Positions 40,301-52,505 of a stretch of DNA of 64,000 bases are shown here, one piece after another (position 1 is the first letter of the stretch; each line of letters begins with the position of its first letter). The stretch is from Lineus longissimus (lineage: Eukaryota > Nemertea > Pilidiophora > Heteronemertea > Lineidae): NCBI RefSeq assembly GCF_910592395.1, contig NC_088322.1, forward strand, positions 11,093,431-11,157,430, read 5' to 3'. Position numbers and translations under genes: made by a program. Below the pieces are notes generated by a model. The model made no database searches, was not told the origin of the DNA, and was given only the letters and a program-made list of their open reading frames with translations.

Positions 40301-43300
40301 GGAACCTGACAACTCAGACAGGAAATACACCATGCAAAACAATATTCCGCCTAAGGAAATAATTGCGATGTAATTTCACTCAGTATGCCGCACTTAATAA
40401 ACTGCGATTGGAAACAAACTACCGCTGCGCAGACACAATTCCTAATAATTCTCTCACTTGTTGAAAAGCACGCCGGAACTTTCACACCTTTCTAATAAAT
40501 ATCATTACTCTGAAATTGATAAACAGTGATCTTTAATAACCCAGACCCGCAGTTTAATATCGCAGAACCGCGGTAAGTAAACATTGGTTGCCATCATGGC
40601 GGCCAATTCAAAATGGCCGAAATTACGGTTATTACTCCCAGAATACACCTCCTGCGACCAGAGGCCTATACTTCATATCCATAACGTCTAGTTTATCACA
40701 TTCAGCGGGATACCAGTGCTTTGTTCGTGCTAGTTCAGGTCAGTATGCCCTGAGGTTCATTTGTGCCAGTATTCAAATCTACAGTCGCCTGTTTTGTCTG
40801 GCCCTGTGAAACCCAGCTGGATTTCTGTGAACTTTATGAAATATTGCAAGCTGTACACTGCGTTCAAAGGTCCCAGTTGTGGCTGTCTGGCGATTGTGGG
40901 GGCTTATTAAAGACCATGGACACAACCTGCGACAAGGTTTTAATCTGGTTATTTTCTCAGCTGCTCTTATCGCTTAAATCAGAGCTTTTTTAAATGGGAA
41001 ATAATAGGATCAGCGGGAAGGCGATGGTGTCACAAGATACCACACACCCATATCATCCAAGCTTGGATGAGGACAGCATGGTTGAACATCATTTTAGTAT
41101 GTATGATGGATTTTCGTGTTAATTTCGGAAATGTTTGATAATTGAAGCCAAATTTTATGGTGTAAGTGAGGTTTACACATTATTTGGAGAGGGTCAATTT
41201 TTCTCATCATATCCAACTTATCAAAATTATCACATAGTTTAAAATAATTCATATGCAAATCAGATATACAAATCAAATATGCCTCTCTCAATATCGTTCT
41301 CGGTATCAACAGGTGACGTAGTTGCATGATTATACAGTTATTTGTCACGGGTTCGAACCCCCGCAGTCATTTCATCGCCGCCCGCAAGGCGAGTTAAAAG
41401 GCCATTGACACCACGCAGATATCAGGACTTCAAACTTCTCCAAACCATGTGGACATAAGACCTCCAACCTAATCCTCAAAACAGACATTTCCCAAATCCT
41501 TTCAATAATAAGAATATGACGTTTCTAGACCTTTATATCCTGCCTACCCCTGCTGAGTAATTCGCCTGCGCTTTGTGTATTCCTCCGCGGAATCTCCGCC
41601 CTTCTTTTAACACCTGTGACTCCAGACTGGAGATTTTTGCATGCCTATAAATTCAATTGTTGCTCTTGCAGTTGATTGGTTGTATGAGATGAGTTTATTT
41701 TTCTAACGACAATGGTTATTTGCCGTTAGGGCATCAGGGCGGACTTCTTCCTCATTGTCTTATCATTTTCATGAGATTTTGACAAGTTTTGACATCTGTG
41801 GGCATGATCAGGCCCCACATGTCGTGAGGTGCTCAATGGTAGCACTACGCAGAGTCCTTTCCGAAGTCAGGAAGTAACCGTTTCATCGCAATCACGCTAC
41901 GGTTATACCTTATTATGGAATATTTTCATTACAAGCTCGCTTATTCAACTCCTATGGTAAGTTATGATATCGATGAAGCATTCATGTCTAAAATAATAAG
42001 TTTTCACTTTAGACAAAATTAAGACTAAAAACTAATAGGCATTCAAAAAAACAAAAAAACGTATACATATATCGAAAACACTTTGTATATCACGAAAGAT
42101 GTAAATGTATGTAAGTGTTGTTTTAGTATGATCGGCATTCAAGACTTTCGTTTGAAGTTAATACTGACATCTGCGTCTGGGACTAATCATTGGTGTGTTC
42201 GATTTAAAGCATTTTTCTTCTTCTTGTGATATTCATTTATCCCAAACATGTCTTGAATATTGTTATTTTCAACTTATTTTCCTATTTTAAATTAACCCAC
42301 ACAGACTATTTTAGATCGGCAAAATATTCTTATTTTCATTTTCTAAATCACAGAATTTTGACAAAACTCCCGTGAGAGACTAAAATAGAACAAACATGAA
42401 ACCGTGGTTGACAACCGCCTTTGTTTTTTCCTCGCGCCAAGCATCATGGGACATAATCAAATGGTCCAACGAGATTAATCATCTCTGGTCTAATGTGATT
42501 AATAAAATCAACTTCGATTCAATTTACGAATTGCCAGCCGGCTGAGATTCTTCAGTTGGAAAAATGTGGCTTGGGGGTAATTAGCTCGGTGGGAAAGGAT
42601 GTTCGTATTGATTGTGTGATGGCGTGACTTGGTTGTGTATATTAGCTCCGGTTAGCCTATTATCATTGATGAGATCAGCAGACGATACGACGAGTGAGAT
42701 CATAACTCGCAGTTGTTGAAAAACGTGCGATTGCTACTCAAAGAAATCTCGTCGAAAAAAACAATTTTTGTGCATAATTTCAAATGCAGGAAATATCAAT
42801 GATTTATTTGTGGAACCAAATTTTGCCACAAATCATGCATGTTGTGAAAAAAAATCAAATTAGGTAGAATTCCCTCTGATAACTACTCTGGTGTCAAGCT
42901 TTTCTACAAAACTTAGAAACAACTTCATGTACATGTATTGTTAGAGAGAAAATCCGCAAAGTTTATGATAACTTAACTTCTGCGGCTGAAGGCTACGTAT
43001 ACGTTTACATTGTAAATAGATACTTATACAAAATGATGTAATTACATTGCAATATAATGACTGAATCATAACCTGTCCAACAGATTTGTGCTACATTTGT
43101 ATTTATGACAATATGCTTTGTTGTCGTTTTTTCGAGAGAGTGAAAAGGGCACTGATATATAATTTACAGTTCAAGAATTGGGAGTTCCGACATCTTTTGA
43201 CTCTTTTGGAAAGAAGCTTCCTCTAAATCAGTTCGTGATAATTAACAATCAGCGAGGTCCGACAGGGAACCAGTAATTTCTGAGTAGAGAGTGTTGTGTT

Positions 43301-46300
43301 GCACGTGCATCAAAAAGTCAACCCGTAATATTATAACCAAGGCAAACATGACTGGTCTTATTATTGTCATTTCAGTTTCTTTGAACGGCGTTGTTGGGTT
43401 GTTTCGAACGCCCAAGATAGGTGATAAGAAACCCAAACTAGCGCTCACAAAGGTTGCAGCACGAGATTGACTGATAGTGAGACCAGTGCCTCGAAATCCA
43501 AGGACATCAAACCGCCTTATCTCGAAAATGTTATCCAACTGAACAGAAATTACCATGTTTTGGACAAGATTGATATCAAATGAACATGTTTCAATTTAAT
43601 CGAAGCGATCTTGACTCTAATGACGGGGGTGCCTCGGGGGTGCTTCTGGTCATAAAATCCAACATAAACGAAATTTCTTCACCGAACTTCTACCCTTGTG
43701 AAAACTCGTAGATTAAGATGATATGCGTATCTTTGCCACATCAGACTGGCCCAGCCTCGCCTTCAGAGCAGGTGACGAGGGCCCCGCGTCAGGCCCGCAG
43801 CCGGCAATTAAAAGCTATCTAATTGGCCAGCCACGCGCGGCGGCCATATGCACTTTTGTTGGGTGAAATGAAAAGTATATTTCCGCGTTATTAATGCTCC
43901 GATGAGCATATAGAACCCTCGTCTTCAATCTCTGCCTCTTGTCTTTGTCCCGAACCTCTTCAAATCTCTTCACCAGATTTATGTTTCGTCAAAATAAATT
44001 GTGAGAGTGCGCCGATTGTTGTAAAGTGACAACAGGGCTTGTGTGCGCATTGCAACCACCACGATGTCAGATGTCGGCGCAACAGAGAACCAGCGATAGT
44101 GCCGCCTGGTTTACCCAGCCTGCATAATGAGACGGAGGTATTTAGTCGCAACACTCTTAAGATAGCTTCGAGTCAAATATATTCCGTGACTGTTTCGTAG
44201 GATACCCGTGAGAATTGTGGGCACACGCCATACTCAAAAAGGCGGACAGTCATTTAGTCGTAAAATATGCAATATACTTGGCAAAGCTTGCAACACCAAG
44301 TTCTTCAACAATACCCAGACAAATTCTGTGTGCAACGATGGACACTTCGTGTTTTTTACTAAAGGAAAAAATAAATCTTTTGCCTGGCGATCTCCGATCA
44401 TCTCGGTTTGTGTAATCACGACCGTGATCATCTCAGATGAGAACAAGAGAAACATTGATTGAATGAACCAAGATTGCTAATGCGCAAGTTAAGTTAATCA
44501 AGGCGATGGTTTGTGACCGGAGTGGCTTACACCAATTCCGGAATTGTTCGGGGAGAAACAATGCTGCACTTTGGCTGGGGTGGTTATTTCTTCGTGTAGA
44601 GTGATTAAATTGACACGCGAGTAGCGATGAGGAGAGCAGCAAATCTTTTACTGGAAAAGCATTTTTTTGTGAAAAGGATGTTCAGTCCTTTTCGCTGTGG
44701 ACGTTGTAGATATTCTTGTACTCGCGGTTTTATATATTTTGAGAATATATCTTGGCCTTACCTAATGTACACTTTGACTCCATTCAATAACTGGTGAGGC
44801 ATTCGTGGGCGAAACACAATCACTGTCGGTTCAGATTCGCCGAATTTTAGTAGCTTTTTGGAATAATGATAGAAACATTATCCTTTTTCGATTTCTAGAT
44901 TATCAAGTGCAAAAAGGACAAAAGATTATGATGTCGATATTCAACACCAAACAGCAAAATGCCGATCCTAAAACTTATTCTTCCAATGTTCATTTTCAGC
45001 TCGAAAAATAGATTATTGCAATGAATTTTGCATGCGCCCTCCAGTCTGGGTTTTACCAGTACCCGGGTATCACAAACAATGTACGTATCTAAGACTATCG
45101 TCTGCTTATAGCCGCCATCTTGATTATAATGCGTCACGCCCGCCATTGCTGACATCCTCAAATTCTATTAAAGATCATTAGAAATTCCATCAAGCACGCT
45201 TCTTCGTAGAATTAACCGTTTCAGCCCTGTAGTTTTGGTGGGAATTCCAGCAGCTCAAGTCCTTTTTTTAATCAGTATGCTGTTAGCTTCTAGTTTTTTT
45301 TCTGCTATGTACATTTAGCTCCGGTGGTGGTGTTTGTCAATGATTTGCCATCGCGGAATGAACTAACCAAAGAGAACTCATTCGGAAATCGAAATCATGG
45401 TGTCTTATATATCATGCTTATTGAGCGTCCTACCGAAGTCAGATTTGAACTCTTTTTGTTCCAATATGGTACACCAGTCATGCCAGTCCAGAAGAAAGGA
45501 CTTGTTTGACGTCAGTTACTCCGATCGTCACCATAACTATACTACAGAATTGCGTATAACTGTGCATTTTTTCCCTGAGCCATCAGTAAATACGAACGGC
45601 GTACCGCTTTAAAGATCTAAAGAATGTCTCCATATCGTCCCCTCAGTGTAGGAAAAACAACATAAATCTCTCTTGTTGATAATTAATGCCACCCCGAAAG
45701 TGTTAATCACAGCGAAGATCCCAGAACATTTTAATTCGAGCAATTATGTAAAATTATCACTTGAGTTAGCTTCCGAATCAAAATGCTTGTTCTTCGTCAA
45801 TGGGAAGCGGAAGCAGGATGAAGCATTATCGTCCGCAATTTACCAAAATGGTCGAATCTCGTGTGCACGAGAATTGGCGATTTTTCCGCAAAATCGCTCG
45901 TCATTGCTAATTGGCTAATTATTGCGCTTATGAGATAGAGTCAAAAGTTTAACAGCTCCGGTTATTCTGGCTGACAAAACTTTGTCACTCGTTATGAGGA
46001 AAAGCGGAGATAATTCTCCCAATATTGTTCCCTACGGACGCAATTGCCATGATCGCGACTCGAGTGCCATTGATTATTGTCATTGTCATCTTCGTGCCGG
46101 GCGATTGTCAGCGCCGAGCTGGATTTTAGTATCACCCGCGCTGCTTTTGTCTGTTGAGTTTACTGGGCATGCGTCGGTTTTATATTCTGATTCATTTCTC
46201 GTTGTTATCCATTTATGGCAATTTGGTATATGTTCAAATGATGAAAATGTGTCACGCTTTGTTTTCGTCGTTCTTCTTGCGAGTCACGCCGTGGGAATAT

Positions 46301-47229
46301 AAATCTTGGCACAGAAAGGTTGAAACATCACAATAAATTGTGCGATAATCGACATAAATGTGGTCATATTAAGACAAGTTTCGTCCTCTAAATTGTTGGT
46401 GGCTCAGGAAAATAGAAATGCAGTTATACAAAATGCCGTTGTGATGTTACTTTGCAGACAAATTTACTGATATCTGGGATTTGTGAATGGCCTATTCGTG
46501 TATCTGTCTACACAAAGACATTATTAAAATTCATATTCAGTACGTATTAAACAATTTTTCGCTAACGACGCTAAGGCCTTTAAAACGAAGGTTCTCTAGA
46601 CAGAAATTAACGCCGAATCATGCGAAGAAAAAGATCCCGAGCAGTCACACATTTTAAGCAATGTGTATAAAGTGCACCTCTATTTTCCTGGCCCACGATT
46701 GAACACGATCGGCGTACCCCTTCAAATGCACGTTGTGCAGTGTATCTGTGCATTTGAAAATGTGCAATGATAATAAAGCAATGCTGCGGGCATTTTACTA
46801 TGAATATGTAACATTTGATATATTACAGGTTGTACTTAGCGTACAACACATACAGAGAAAATTGATGAATTAGCACATTTGCTAAGAGACATACCAGTGA
46901 TCATGAACGTATGTCATGCTCCCTGATGAAACCCACCCCAGGCGATGGAAATAGCTCCAATTACGCACCTAGTCAAGGCATTTGATGTCAGAAAATTGTC
47001 ATATGTCTCACTGCCCACGCCCAGTAGCGATAACGTTCAATGATAGTATCTCACATAGCTTACGTAGTCAGTGCATGAAATGTACTACCAGATGCATTCA
47101 AACTTCAAACATATCGACATTTTTATCTCAGTTTACCATAGACTTCTAAGATTTCCTTTTTTACTGCCCAAACCAAAACCATCAGCCCAGCTTCTGCGAG
47201 GAATGACTGGTTGCACTTGTGTACTTTGT

Positions 47230-47336
47230 GATTCGCAAAAGTTTCTAAAACCGAATTTCACGGTTTTTATTTTGGCGCGATAACGAAATTTCTTTCGGCT
47301 TGAGAACATATTTTCACAATTTTCTTTTTGCGAATC
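47230..47336. repeat. Short inverted-repeat element, about 107 bp
   Basis: The ends GATTCGCAAAA and TTTTGCGAATC are perfect inverted repeats of 11 bp, with a second GCGAAA-type sequence inside. A small MITE is plausible. No clear target duplication was found. GCGAA-rich sequence of a similar kind lies at 57650-58025. Confidence 0.35.
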
Positions 47337-47791
47337 GAGGTTGTTCGTGAATGCGCAAAAATAATGCCATACAATACTTAGACAAATAGAGATTTCGTAA
47401 TAATTTCTCTGTCGCAATTACTTTGAGGACGAGGTGGGGTGTATTCAAAAGTAGAATGCAAACGATTGTCTGACACTTCGAAGAAGTTTAACAGTTTCAC
47501 TTTGGCACTGAAAGGGTTAACGTACCGATTGACTTTTTCTCACCTGATTTCGTCATCTAACGCATCACAACAACAGTACATAAAACACCCGAACACAAAA
47601 TGGGTGTGGAGCATATCTCCAGTTACTAAATACTCCAGTTAAAAACGGCAGTATCTCCTTTGATCCAGCTTAAATACAGAACGTAGGAATGATCTCTCTT
47701 TCTGTGTCTTTTGTGCATAAATACTGAAATTCTATCTCATAATAAATCTTACAGTTTTAGTTTTAGAGGCACGCCCATTGAGATTGTGATT

Positions 47792-47852
47792 AGGCCAGGT
47801 AAAAATAAAAAAGTTGTTTCTCTTTCCCAACCTCGCCCGATTTAGGCCGCTT
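47792..47852 (+). repeat. Dispersed repeat fragment, copy 2
   Basis: It begins GGCCAGGTAAAAATAAAAAA and ends near GATTTAGGCCGC, matching the copy at 22341-22400 with about one change in four. It lies in the Sp6-9 intron 0.9 kb before the last exon. Confidence 0.35.
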
Positions 47853-48748
47853 ACATGGCCCGAAAAAGCTTTTTTCAGCTTGCCTTTTTTTCTCAAATGG
47901 TTTCCGTCCGCAAGGTGAGAAAAAAAGCTTTTCTGATGTCTCCAATTAAAGTTCAGACCCATAGACTGATAATTTGAAGAAAATTGCTTTGCATTGGATG
48001 TGCTTTAAAAGTAGAGTTCAACAGATAGTATACGGGCACATTAATTTTTGCTGACCGTTTAGGGTGATACTGATAGCCTTCTAAATTAGTATAAACAATA
48101 AAATTCCCCCACCGCTTTTTGTGAAAAGGTTCGGGCGAGAAAAAAAAATTGATATCTTCCTGGCCTTTTTGGGGAAGAATTGCTTTTTTGCAACACGCGT
48201 TGCAGATTAATGCATTTAAATCTACAGTTACAATAGCTGGTTACTATTAATAAATACGCATCTCTTCATCGAGATTGATTTATTTATCGATCTATTTATC
48301 TAGTTTTGTAAGCAGCAAGTCAGCAGTTATTTATTAGCCGCATATGCGAGTAGGTGGAAGGATCACATTTTAAGTTTTTCTTCGAATTTTCTGAAAAAGT
48401 GAGGAAATTGTGCATTTTTCTTCCTTTCGGATTTTGTTGAGAAGTGGCAATGCTATACTTGATACCTGATCTTGATATCGTGAATGAAAATCATAAAACT
48501 GAAACTAACATGGATTAGCCGATGTTCTAATTTTTACACTACAGATCCAATCCCGATAACGCCAACGCACATTCAACACTATTGCCGAGATTTTGTAATG
48601 TGCGCCTGATAAAGTGACTTCATTTGGATGTATTATTCACAGGCTCTATTTGGCGTTAACACGTTTCTTCCTGAGAAAAAATATTAGTCATACGTGAACT
48701 CGTGTCTTTTATGCCGATTTTAGTATTTTTCCCTTTTTCTCTTTTCAG

Positions 48749-50017
48749 GAACATCCATCATTCGGTGGTACCCCATTGGCAATGCTTGCCGCACAGTGCA
48801 ATAAACTCCAAGACAAATCCCCTATGGCCCATGACCCGTCAGTCGGCAAGGGGTTCCACCCCTGGAAGAAATCTGGCCCGTCCGCCACGACACCTACCGG
48901 CCTACCCTTGGCATCACAGCGAGTACCCGGATTGAGCACAACAATATCATCTGCCTCGTTACCGTACCCAAATACCAGTGTGACGTCATCATGTGCCTCA
49001 CCTTACAAGGGTGATATATTCTACCCTACATCATCAGCGAATTCTCACGTCCAAACGGATTCTATAATTCAAAAAGTCCATGGTGACTCTGGACTCGGAA
49101 ACGGAGGATTCGGGAGTGTTTACTCACGCGTTGCCGGGGTAACCGGTCACCCGTATGAATCATGGCCGTTCAACGTGCCCACGGCGTCCCACAGCATAAA
49201 GACGGAGGCCCCAGGGGTCAATTCCGCCCAGTCCTGGTGGGATATGCACTCAAATCATTCAAATTGGTTCGCCGATGTTTCAAACGCTGCAAGTGGACTG
49301 CATTCACAAATCTCAGCCAATTACCCTAGTTCGGACTATGCGCTTGGCGCGCTGGGATCTAATGGTTCCCCGTTCCTTTCATCAAGCCAACATCTCCTAC
49401 AGGACACTTACAAATCCATGTTACCGTCTCAGAACGACTTGAGCTCGACGGCGGTGTCTAACCCCTTCCTGCCACGTCCCGGACTCCCCTCTTTACCGAG
49501 CCCACGATCCCAGCGGCGCTACACCGGCCGGGCGACCTGTGACTGTCCGAACTGTCAAGAGGCCGAGAGACTCGGCCCGGCTGGGGCACATCTCAAGCGA
49601 AAGAACATTCACAGCTGCCATATTCCGGGTTGTGGAAAGGTTTACAACAAAACTTCACATCTCAAAGCACATTTGCGCTGGCATACTGGGGAACGTCCAT
49701 TCGTCTGCAACTGGCTGTTCTGCGGGAAGCGGTTCACCCGGTCAGATGAACTCCAGCGTCACCTACGGACCCATACAGGTGAGAAGAGATTCGCCTGCCC
49801 TGTGTGCAATAAGAGGTTCATGAGGAGTGACCATTTGAGTAAACACGTCAAGACCCACAATGGTGGCAAGAAGAGTGGAAGTAGTAGTGACTCTGAGTGC
49901 AGTCAAGGTGACGATGGATGCTCTCCCCCGAACACCCCTATTAACCCAACATCTCCCCTTAATCATCATCAGGGTCTAAAACAAGATGTGGACGTGAAGC
50001 ACATTCAGAGAGAATGA
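48749..50017 (+). CDS. Sp6-9: Sp6-9 (Sp8/Sp9-like) zinc-finger transcription factor, coding exon 2
   Basis: This exon encodes residues 8-429 of a nuclear DNA-binding activator of the Sp/KLF superfamily. It starts after a polypyrimidine tract and CAG (AG at 48747-48748) in phase 0 and ends at TGA 50015-50017. In order it shows: the conserved TPLAMLA patch (residues 15-21); GKGFHPWKK (40-48); HPYESW (141-146); WWDMHS (170-175); a Ser/Pro-rich linker; the Buttonhead box [16 protein letters not shown] (271-286); and three C2H2 fingers, C297/C302/H315/H319, C327/C332/H345/H349 and C357/C360/H373/H377. The base-contact positions are K-H-A, R-E-R and R-H-K, as in Sp1, so GC-box or GGGCGG-type targets are expected. 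The HPYESW, WWD and N-terminal motifs place it in Sp6-9 rather than Sp5 or Sp1-4. The tail (378-429) is Ser/Asp/Pro-rich and unlike the vertebrate tail. No frameshift or missing key residue was seen. Assignment to Sp8 versus Sp9 is not meaningful if the animal has a single Sp6-9 gene. Confidence 0.97.
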   Translation, partial: EHPSFGGTPLAMLAAQCNKLQDKSPMAHDPSVGKGFHPWKKSGPSATTPTGLPLASQRVPGLSTTISSASLPYPNTSVTSSCASPYKGDIFYPTSSANSHVQTDSIIQKVHGDSGLGNGGFGSVYSRVAGVTGHPYESWPFNVPTASHSIKTEAPGVNSAQSWWDMHSNHSNWFADVSNAASGLHSQISANYPSSDYALGALGSNGSPFLSSSQHLLQDTYKSMLPSQNDLSSTAVSNPFLPRPGLPSLPSPRSQRRYTGRATCDCPNCQEAERLGPAGAHLKRKNIHSCHIPGCGKVYNKTSHLKAHLRWHTGERPFVCNWLFCGKRFTRSDELQRHLRTHTGEKRFACPVCNKRFMRSDHLSKHVKTHNGGKKSGSSSDSECSQGDDGCSPPNTPINPTSPLNHHQGLKQDVDVKHIQRE

Positions 50018-50577
50018 ACCGCAACCAAATGTAGCATAAGTCGTTAAACCTGGAAAATAACTACCTGTTACATCATGTTGCACTGAAATCTGGCAACATA
50101 CCAAATTGTTCAAAATGGCTGCCATATTTGCTTAATACGTATGTCATCATTGTGCTTTTCTGATTTTAAACCGATTACATGAGGTCATTTGCATGTAAGT
50201 TGTACGAATTTCAACATTGCTGCTATGTTGCCGACAAGGCCAGTGACATAATATTACCCCTTAACGACAAGGATAATGATGTAATATGTGGTAGATTCAT
50301 CTCGTGATGTAGCAATTGTTGGATTACCCGATGTGGCGCTGTTAAAGATCGTGCATTTGGAACTGACAATCTGGTTAAGGAAAAACAGGATGAAAGTAAC
50401 AATGCTCGCAAAGATGAGGATTTTTGTGTTTATTTTTGTTTATTCTCAACATACAATCATTTGGGTTACGGAACGGGGTCTCTAAAGGCAAAATGGCTAA
50501 AAATGTTGGACGTTGTGTTTTCTATATTGTACTACCCACACACTCCGATATGCAGACTTTCCGGTTGTTATTTTGTT

Positions 50578-50583
50578 ATTAAA
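50578..50583 (+). terminator. Candidate proximal poly(A) signal ATTAAA
   Basis: ATTAAA is the most common variant hexamer and lies about 560 nt after the Sp6-9 stop. It is followed within 120 nt by GT/T-rich sequence. Use is unproven. Confidence 0.3.
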
Positions 50584-50599
50584 ACAAACAAAACATTAC

Positions 50600-50612
50600 G
50601 TTGCTTAGCAAC
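50600..50612. promoter_or_regulatory. Perfect palindrome GTTGCTTAGCAAC, RFX X-box-like
   Basis: Two 6-bp half-sites, GTTGCT and AGCAAC, are inverted around a single T. This fits the RFX-factor X-box pattern. It lies about 580 bp after the Sp6-9 stop, in the putative 3' UTR or flank. A weaker half-site pair (CACCATGGTAAC) occurs near 50826-50837. Function is inferred only from the motif. Confidence 0.35.
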
Positions 50613-52499
50613 GAAGATTTTCGTAGCAACCGGTTGCCAAGGTGGCCTAGTATTCACTCTCGTGCCGACATTTTATGCACAAGCAATGGGTCAGATCTGG
50701 AATATTGTAAATATTTTCTTCCATACCAAAAGAAGAGTCCTTCTATATTTCTATATATAGATTAAGGTTAATATATGTTTCCATAGTGATGTGCTATTAT
50801 GGCGAAAGAGGACGTCATATGTCATCACCATGGTAACGTAGAAAGCACACGACCGGTAAAATATATTTGTTGGTAAAATTAGGTGCTCTTTTATTCAAAT
50901 GACCAGTTCATCAATTATTCTAACTGTTAATTTACTCATATTTACGACCAAATTTAGTTTTATCGTTCAAGTCTTACATTTAAAGTGTTACTTAAAGTTT
51001 ACACTACAGTGAGCTTGCTTTATTTCCTTGCGGTTAAAATTGCATTGTTCTGATGGTTAGTTTTGCCATGTAGATATTCTCCAGCAGTCACTATGATAAG
51101 GACAACAATATGTTGTAAAGTCTTATAAATCCCCTAAAAGCATTAGACCCCCCCCCCTTCCGCCAACTCCGAAACGGCGGTCTTGACATTTCACATTTTG
51201 GGTGATGGTTTGTGGCCAGTGCACACTGATGTAGAATGACCTCAGTGAAGGGGAACATACTACTGCATGGTCATGTGCTTAATCGTGTAATCGAATCATT
51301 GCATTACATGTGCATCTGGGAGCAGACTTTTTGAAATACGTCGCTGAAACGTTTCACAGTGATTTTTATCTTCAAAAGCTGTCTGCCTCCCCCTCCTCCG
51401 CTGAGCTGTTTTCTGAATGTACAGAGACACGATCCCTAGTTCGTCGCTGCATCCACTTCAAATACATTCAATGTACATATGTTTGCTTCTTTCTGCATGG
51501 CACAACTTGATCCATTTCTATAAAGCATAAGCCTTAGCGCGTTGCTCTCCAGATTGGCTCGTTCTGACATCATCACTTTAGAATTCTTTAGAAGATTTTT
51601 GTTGGGCTGAATTTCCTCTCTCTCGGTCTATCTCAAAATCAGTATGTAAATATCTCACTTTTGATTTGGACATTTTAATATGCATCAAAATGTACGGTAG
51701 CCCTTGTTCACTACGACCTAATATACTAGTATTTTGGTTGAATAACACGCAGCTTGCGAAAAGTGTTGACGTTTCACATCGGAAGAAGTGTCGTCAAAAA
51801 TAGTGGCGTTACTATTAGAAAGGTACTTATGTACAGTGTAGTAACGTTTTACCAAAAGTTTTTTGTATGTACACTCCCTGAACGTATGTCCCTCAGCATA
51901 TTTTTGGTGAATTTCGAAATATTGATAAGATGAATGTTATTTCCTTACAACTTGTATAATTAGCAGGGGTGAGCAACTTTAAAGTCATGCTCGTTTGGCA
52001 CAATTGTTTAGGTAGCACAATCTGAGAGTACTTCCAACGTACATGATTGTATACAACATTTTTGTCAGAGTATCTACCACTTATGGATGTTATTTTGACA
52101 GTTAAGGGAGATTATTTGCAACAATTCCTTCTTGTGAAAACATAGTTTGAACCAACTGTAAAATGTCCGCAATTGGCACCTTCCGCATCAGCCACATCAG
52201 AAACATACAAGTCAGCTGTAATATACGTGTGCTCATTTCTACGTAGTTTAATTGCTGAAGTGCGTTAAAGTTTTGAAAGCCTACTTCTAAAAATAAGGGC
52301 ATGGGTAAAAGGGTCAGTCATGGAAAGTCAGTTCTGTTGTCCAATCTTGTTCGCTCAGCAGCTTTGTTGAAGTTAATAGGCTATTACATGTTAATATATA
52401 AGCACTAAGTTTAGCAGCAATATCTCCACCCAAATATCCTCCATGGTCAGTTGGAAAGAAGTACATGCAGTATGTTAAATGTCGTAACGTGCAATGAAA

Positions 52500-52505
52500 A
52501 ATAAA
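52500..52505 (+). terminator. Candidate distal poly(A) signal AATAAA
   Basis: This is the first canonical AATAAA I see downstream of the Sp6-9 stop codon, followed by a GCGGTTTT stretch. It would imply a 3' UTR of about 2.5 kb, ordinary for a developmental regulator. Confidence 0.35.

Larger units (their letters stand above)
26803..48748 (+). other. Sp6-9: Intron 1 of Sp6-9, phase 0, about 21.9 kb
   Basis: The intron has a GTGAGT donor at 26803-26808 and a pyrimidine-rich acceptor ending TTTTCAG at 48742-48748. It separates codon 7 from codon 8 with no residue missing from the Sp8/Sp9 alignment, so no internal coding exon is needed. The intron makes up about a third of the window. It contains two antisense tRNA-Ile genes in a tandem duplication and a few short repeats. 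I found no convincing second protein gene on either strand. An intron of this size in a developmental regulator often carries enhancers, but that is inference. Confidence 0.88.
50018..52505 (+). other. Candidate 3' UTR of Sp6-9
   Basis: The stretch after the Sp6-9 stop is AT-rich with no coding signal. Two possible cleavage signals are visible: ATTAAA at 50578-50583 (UTR of about 570 nt) and the first canonical AATAAA at 52500-52505 (UTR of about 2.5 kb). It contains a C-run of 10 near 51148 and a palindromic GTTGCTTAGCAAC at 50600-50612. I cannot tell which end is used. Confidence 0.4.

Noticed and set aside
41314-41360. A-box and B-box-like pair, including a perfect GGTTCGAACCC.
   Set aside because: The spacing is shorter than in a tRNA and no cloverleaf stems can be formed. 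At best it is a tRNA-derived relic.
41926-41967. Alternative first coding exon: ATG with 14 codons in phase 0 followed by GTAAGT.
   Set aside because: Its peptide has no resemblance to Sp8/Sp9 N termini and the exon ends ATG/GTAAGT. The 26782 exon matches the family almost residue for residue.
47860-48190. Repeated AAAAAGC/GCTTTTT words and GCGAGAAAA blocks, considered as an inverted-repeat element.
   Set aside because: The matches are mostly homopolymer A/T runs and no consistent arms or target duplication could be drawn.
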